Of a stretch of 8,020 nucleotides of DNA, positions 4,812 to 8,020 are shown piece by piece. This DNA is from Rhodospirillales bacterium. Lineage in GTDB: Bacteria; Pseudomonadota; Alphaproteobacteria; Acetobacterales; Acetobacteraceae. Where the stretch lies: the NCBI GenBank assembly GCA_015654825.1, contig JAATGE010000156.1:1-8020 (forward strand). The letters are read 5' to 3'. The notes under the pieces are model-generated. The model saw nothing but the letters and a program-made list of their open reading frames with translations, was not told the origin of the DNA and ran no database searches. Positions within the stretch are counted from its first letter, which is position 1; every line of letters starts with the position of its first letter. Position numbers and translations under genes: made by a program.

Positions 4812-7800
4812 TTAACTTACCGTACCAGCCACCACTCGGCGCTTGCCGAACCGTTCCGCACTCCGTTCCAACACCACGAAAAAGGACGGCACGAACAGCA
4901 CCGTCAGGCACGTCGACGCCATCATGCCGCTCAGCACCGCGAGGCCTAGCGATACGCGCGCCGCGGCGCCGGCGCCGGTGCTGAACACCAGCGGCGCGAT
5001 ACCGAGAATGAATGCGAACGACGTCATCAGGATCGGCCGGAAGCGGACGCGCGCGGCGGCCACTGCCGCCGCCGTGATTTCGGCACCGGCGGCGCGTTCC
5101 GCGCGCGCCACTTCCACGATCAGGATTGCGTTCTTCGCCGCCAGCGCGATCAGCAGCACCATGCCGATCTGCGTGTAGAGATTGTTCGGCAGCCCCATCA
5201 GTCCCAGCACCAACGCCGGCCCGCTCAGCGCCAGCGGCACCGCCAGCAGCACCGCCAACGGCGCGATCCAGCTTTCATATTGTCCAGCCAGGCACAAATA
5301 GACCAGCAACAGCCCCATGCCGAACACCAGGTAGATCTGGCCGCCCGCCGCCTGTTCCTGGTACGACATGGCGGTCCAGTCATAGCCGGTTCCCGGCGGT
5401 AATACCTTGTCCGCCAGATCCGCCATCACCGAATTCGCCTCGCCGGAACTGAAGCCCGGCCCAGGGCTGCCGATCACCGTTGCGGTAGGATAGAGGTTGT
5501 AAAGCGAAACAATACCTGGCCCGACCGTCTCCTTCACCGTCACCAGCGCGCCGAGCGGCACCATTTCACCGGACGAACTCCGCACATAGAGCGTCGACAG
5601 GTCGCGCGCGGTCAGCCGGTATTTCGCATCAGCCTGCACATAGACCTGAAAGGTGCGGCCGAAATTGTTGAACTGGTTTACATAGCGCGAGCCGACATAG
5701 CCGCTCAGCACATCGAACACATCGCCGACGGAAACGTGCATCGTTTCCGCCTTGGTACGATCCACGTCGACCTGAAGTTGCGGCACGCCGGCGCGAAATG
5801 TCGTTGCCACGTGCTGCACCGCGCTCTGGCTGCGCGCATCGCCGGTAATGGTGCGCGCGATGCCGGCCAGTCGCTGCCAGTCGAAATTGCCGTCGCGCAA
5901 TTCAAGCTGCATCGTGAACCCGCCGGCATTGCCGATGCCCTGAATCGGCGGCGGCGGCAGCACCAGCACGCCGCCATCGGGCAACTGGCCCAAGGCGCGC
6001 AGCAGCCGACCATAGATAACGCGCGCGCTCTGATCCGGCGCGTTTCCGCGCACGCTCCAATCCTTCAATACTGCAAACGCCACGCCGGCACTGGAAAGCG
6101 AGGCATTGCCGTCGAGCGGCGAAATGCCGGCCACCTCGATTACCTGGTCGACGCCGGGCACGGTGCGCGCCAGCCGGCTGGCACGCTCCAGCGCGGCGTG
6201 CGTGCGCTGCAGCGAGGCGCCGTCGGGCAGTTGCAGGGCGAGAATGAAATAGCCTTGGTCGTCCTCCGGAATGAACGCGCCGGGCAGGCGCGCGATGCCC
6301 CAGACGGCAAAACCGGCCAGCGTCAGCGCGATCACCACCATGGCCGTGGCGCGGCTGGTCATGCCGCCGATCAGCCGCGCATAGGCCCGCTCGATCGGAT
6401 CGTAGATCGCATTGAAACCGCGGAACACGACGTTGCGCTGCTCCGGCGGCACCGTCGGGCGCAGCCACAGCGCGCACTGCGTCGGTTTCAGCGTCGCGGC
6501 ATTGATGGCGCTGATCAGCGCGGTGGCGGCGATCACCAGCGCGAACTGCGCGTAGATCTTGCCGACCAGGCCAGGCAGGAACGCCGCCGGCACGAATACC
6601 GACATCAGCACCAGTGTAATGCCGACGATCGGGCCGGTCAGCTCGCTCATCGCCTTCACCGCGGCATCGTGGCCGGACATTCCCTCCTCGATATGGCGCG
6701 CGGCACCTTCGACGACGACGATCGCGTCATCGACAACGATGCCGATGGCGAGAATGACCGCGAACAATGTCGAGAGATTGATCGTGAAGCCGAGCGCCGC
6801 CATGACGGCGAAGGCGCCGATGATGGTGACCGGCACGGTGGTCGCCGGCACCAGTGTCGCGCGCCAATCCTGCAGGAACAGCAGAATCACGATCAGCACC
6901 AGGACCGCCGCTTCCACCAGCGTGCGGTACACCTCGTTGATCGAGGCCTGGACGAACAGCGTGGTATCGAACGGCACGCCGTATACCACGTCGCTCGGAA
7001 AGTCGCGGGCCAGGCGCTGCATCTTGGTCCGCACCTCGGTCGCGACCTGCAGCGCATTGGCGTCCGGTGTGAGCGCGATCGCGACGCCGGCCGCAGCCGC
7101 GCCGTTGACATTGAACGTTTGGCCGTAGGTCTGCGCACCGAGCTCGACGCGCCCGATATCGCGCACGCGGGTGACGTTGCCGTTCTGCGATTTCACGATA
7201 ATCGCGCCGAACTGCGCCGGATCGGCAAGCCGGCCGGCCACCACGACCGTGTATTGAAACGCCTGGCCCGCCGGCGCCGGCGGCGCGCCGATCTGGCCGC
7301 CCGCCACCTGCTGGCTTTGCTGCTGCACAGCCGTAATCACGTCGTCCGGCGTCAGGCCGCGTGCATACAGCAGCTGCGGATTGAGCCAGACGCGCATCGC
7401 GTACTCACCGACGCCAAATACGGTAACGTTGCCGACACCCGGAATGCGCGACAGTTCGTTGACCAGGTTGATGGTCGCGTAATTGCTCAGGAACAGGCTA
7501 TCGCGTGTGCCCTTCGGCGAAGTCAGTGTGACGATCTGCAGAATGGCGGTGGATTTAGCCAGCACCTGCACGCCCTGCGCCTGCACCTGATCGGGCAATT
7601 GCGACAGCGCGGTCGAAACGCGGTTCTGCACCAGCACCTGGGCGTAATTGAGGTCGGTGCCGATCTGGAACGTCACCGTTAGCGTGTAGGAGCCGTCCGA
7701 CGTGCTGGTGGACTGCATGTAGATCATGCGGTCCACGCCGTTCACCGACTGTTCCAGCGGCAGCGCCACGGTATTCATCAGCGTCTGCGCGCTGGCGCCG

Positions 7801-7952
7801 GGATAGCGCGTGGTGACCTGCACGGTCGGCGGCGTTACGTTCGGGTATTCCGCGACCGGCAGGGACCACAGCGCCACGCCGCCGATCAGCACGAACAGGA
7901 TGGCGAGCACATTGGCCAGTACCGGCCGCTCGATGAAGAATTTTGAGATCAT
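4812..7952 (-). CDS. HAE-1 family RND efflux transporter, inner-membrane subunit
   Basis: This is a complete 1046-residue protein, close to AcrB length (1049). It is a proton-driven inner-membrane pump subunit expected to work as a trimer with a membrane fusion protein and an outer-membrane channel. The start ISKFFIERPVLANV is typical, and the layout is TM1, large periplasmic loop (about 30-335), TM2-6, TM7, second loop (about 560-870), TM8-12. The proton relay is intact: Asp408 and Asp409 in GIVVDDAIVVVEG, Lys940 in AAKNAILIVE, and Arg970 and Thr977 around RPILMT. Most phenylalanines of the AcrB drug pocket are replaced, so its substrates may differ. The start at 7952 lies 6 bp after the stop of the upstream gene, indicating an operon. 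No outer-membrane channel gene follows within the window. Drug versus other hydrophobic substrate cannot be decided. Confidence 0.95.
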   Translation of the reverse strand: MISKFFIERPVLANVLAILFVLIGGVALWSLPVAEYPNVTPPTVQVTTRYPGASAQTLMNTVALPLEQSVNGVDRMIYMQSTSTSDGSYTLTVTFQIGTDLNYAQVLVQNRVSTALSQLPDQVQAQGVQVLAKSTAILQIVTLTSPKGTRDSLFLSNYATINLVNELSRIPGVGNVTVFGVGEYAMRVWLNPQLLYARGLTPDDVITAVQQQSQQVAGGQIGAPPAPAGQAFQYTVVVAGRLADPAQFGAIIVKSQNGNVTRVRDIGRVELGAQTYGQTFNVNGAAAAGVAIALTPDANALQVATEVRTKMQRLARDFPSDVVYGVPFDTTLFVQASINEVYRTLVEAAVLVLIVILLFLQDWRATLVPATTVPVTIIGAFAVMAALGFTINLSTLFAVILAIGIVVDDAIVVVEGAARHIEEGMSGHDAAVKAMSELTGPIVGITLVLMSVFVPAAFLPGLVGKIYAQFALVIAATALISAINAATLKPTQCALWLRPTVPPEQRNVVFRGFNAIYDPIERAYARLIGGMTSRATAMVVIALTLAGFAVWGIARLPGAFIPEDDQGYFILALQLPDGASLQRTHAALERASRLARTVPGVDQVIEVAGISPLDGNASLSSAGVAFAVLKDWSVRGNAPDQSARVIYGRLLRALGQLPDGGVLVLPPPPIQGIGNAGGFTMQLELRDGNFDWQRLAGIARTITGDARSQSAVQHVATTFRAGVPQLQVDVDRTKAETMHVSVGDVFDVLSGYVGSRYVNQFNNFGRTFQVYVQADAKYRLTARDLSTLYVRSSSGEMVPLGALVTVKETVGPGIVSLYNLYPTATVIGSPGPGFSSGEANSVMADLADKVLPPGTGYDWTAMSYQEQAAGGQIYLVFGMGLLLVYLCLAGQYESWIAPLAVLLAVPLALSGPALVLGLMGLPNNLYTQIGMVLLIALAAKNAILIVEVARAERAAGAEITAAAVAAARVRFRPILMTSFAFILGIAPLVFSTGAGAAARVSLGLAVLSGMMASTCLTVLFVPSFFVVLERSAERFGKRRVVAGTVS

Positions 7953-7958
7953 GACCCG

Positions 7959-8020
7959 TTACGACCCGGGAATCGCGGCGGGCTTCGGCACCACTTTCTC
8001 ACCCGGGATGGCACGCACCA
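7959..8020 (-). CDS. Probable membrane fusion protein of the RND pump, C-terminal end only
   Basis: Only the last 19 codons and the TAA lie in the window (in frame from 8018). They read VRAIPGEKVVPKPAAIPGS. The 'V-R-x-x-P-G-x-x-V-x-P' pattern resembles the tail of AcrA-type adaptors, and such genes normally precede HAE-1 RND genes. The stop is 6 bp before the RND ATG. Identity rests mainly on position, since so little sequence is visible. Confidence 0.65.
   Translation of the reverse strand, partial: VRAIPGEKVVPKPAAIPGS

Noticed and set aside
5736..7682. Open frame of 648 codons on the plus strand
   Set aside because: It lies wholly antisense to the RND transporter gene, is rich in Arg, His and Asp without domains, and is the usual mirror frame of a GC-rich gene.

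Overview
The window is GC-rich and densely coded, with secreted and envelope proteins, a HAE-1 type RND efflux pump, a Fax-like glutathione S-transferase (GST) and short paired palindromic repeats at gene ends. Composition, an EcfG-like promoter motif and the repeat sequence suggest an alphaproteobacterium, most likely in or near Acetobacteraceae. That placement is inference from sequence style, not a search result.

Layout. At 1-57 lies a two-hairpin repeat. Two small minus-strand genes follow as a probable operon, read from 725 down to 117: a 120-residue secreted Thr/Pro-rich protein, then a 76-residue Thr-rich lipoprotein. Both have strong ribosome binding sites, and an EcfG-like promoter lies upstream. 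From 1010 to 2617 two plus-strand genes run nearly back to back: an MliC-type lysozyme inhibitor and a secreted lipase of the Candida antarctica lipase A/LIP type. The gap at 2618-2814 holds two decayed repeat copies. A minus-strand exported beta-propeller (NHL-like) protein occupies 2815-3783. It is divergent from a plus-strand GST at 3948-4646, and the region between them carries a BlaI/CopY-like operator.

A pair of well-preserved repeats facing opposite ways fills 4653-4809. Then a complete minus-strand RND transporter (4812-7952) follows the last codons of what is probably its membrane fusion partner (7959-8020, cut by the window edge).

Taken together, this is an envelope and stress neighbourhood: export signals on five of the seven complete genes or their N-termini, a pump, a lysozyme inhibitor and a detoxification-type GST. 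No phage, transposase, CRISPR array, tRNA or rRNA is visible. The most interesting non-coding signal is the repeat family. All five copies, intact or decayed, lie just past a gene's 3' end and have the same polarity relative to that gene. I did not find a convincing new multi-gene system. The best candidates for something undescribed are the repeat polarity, the Thr-rich pair under a possible general-stress promoter, and a lysozyme inhibitor with a changed key residue.
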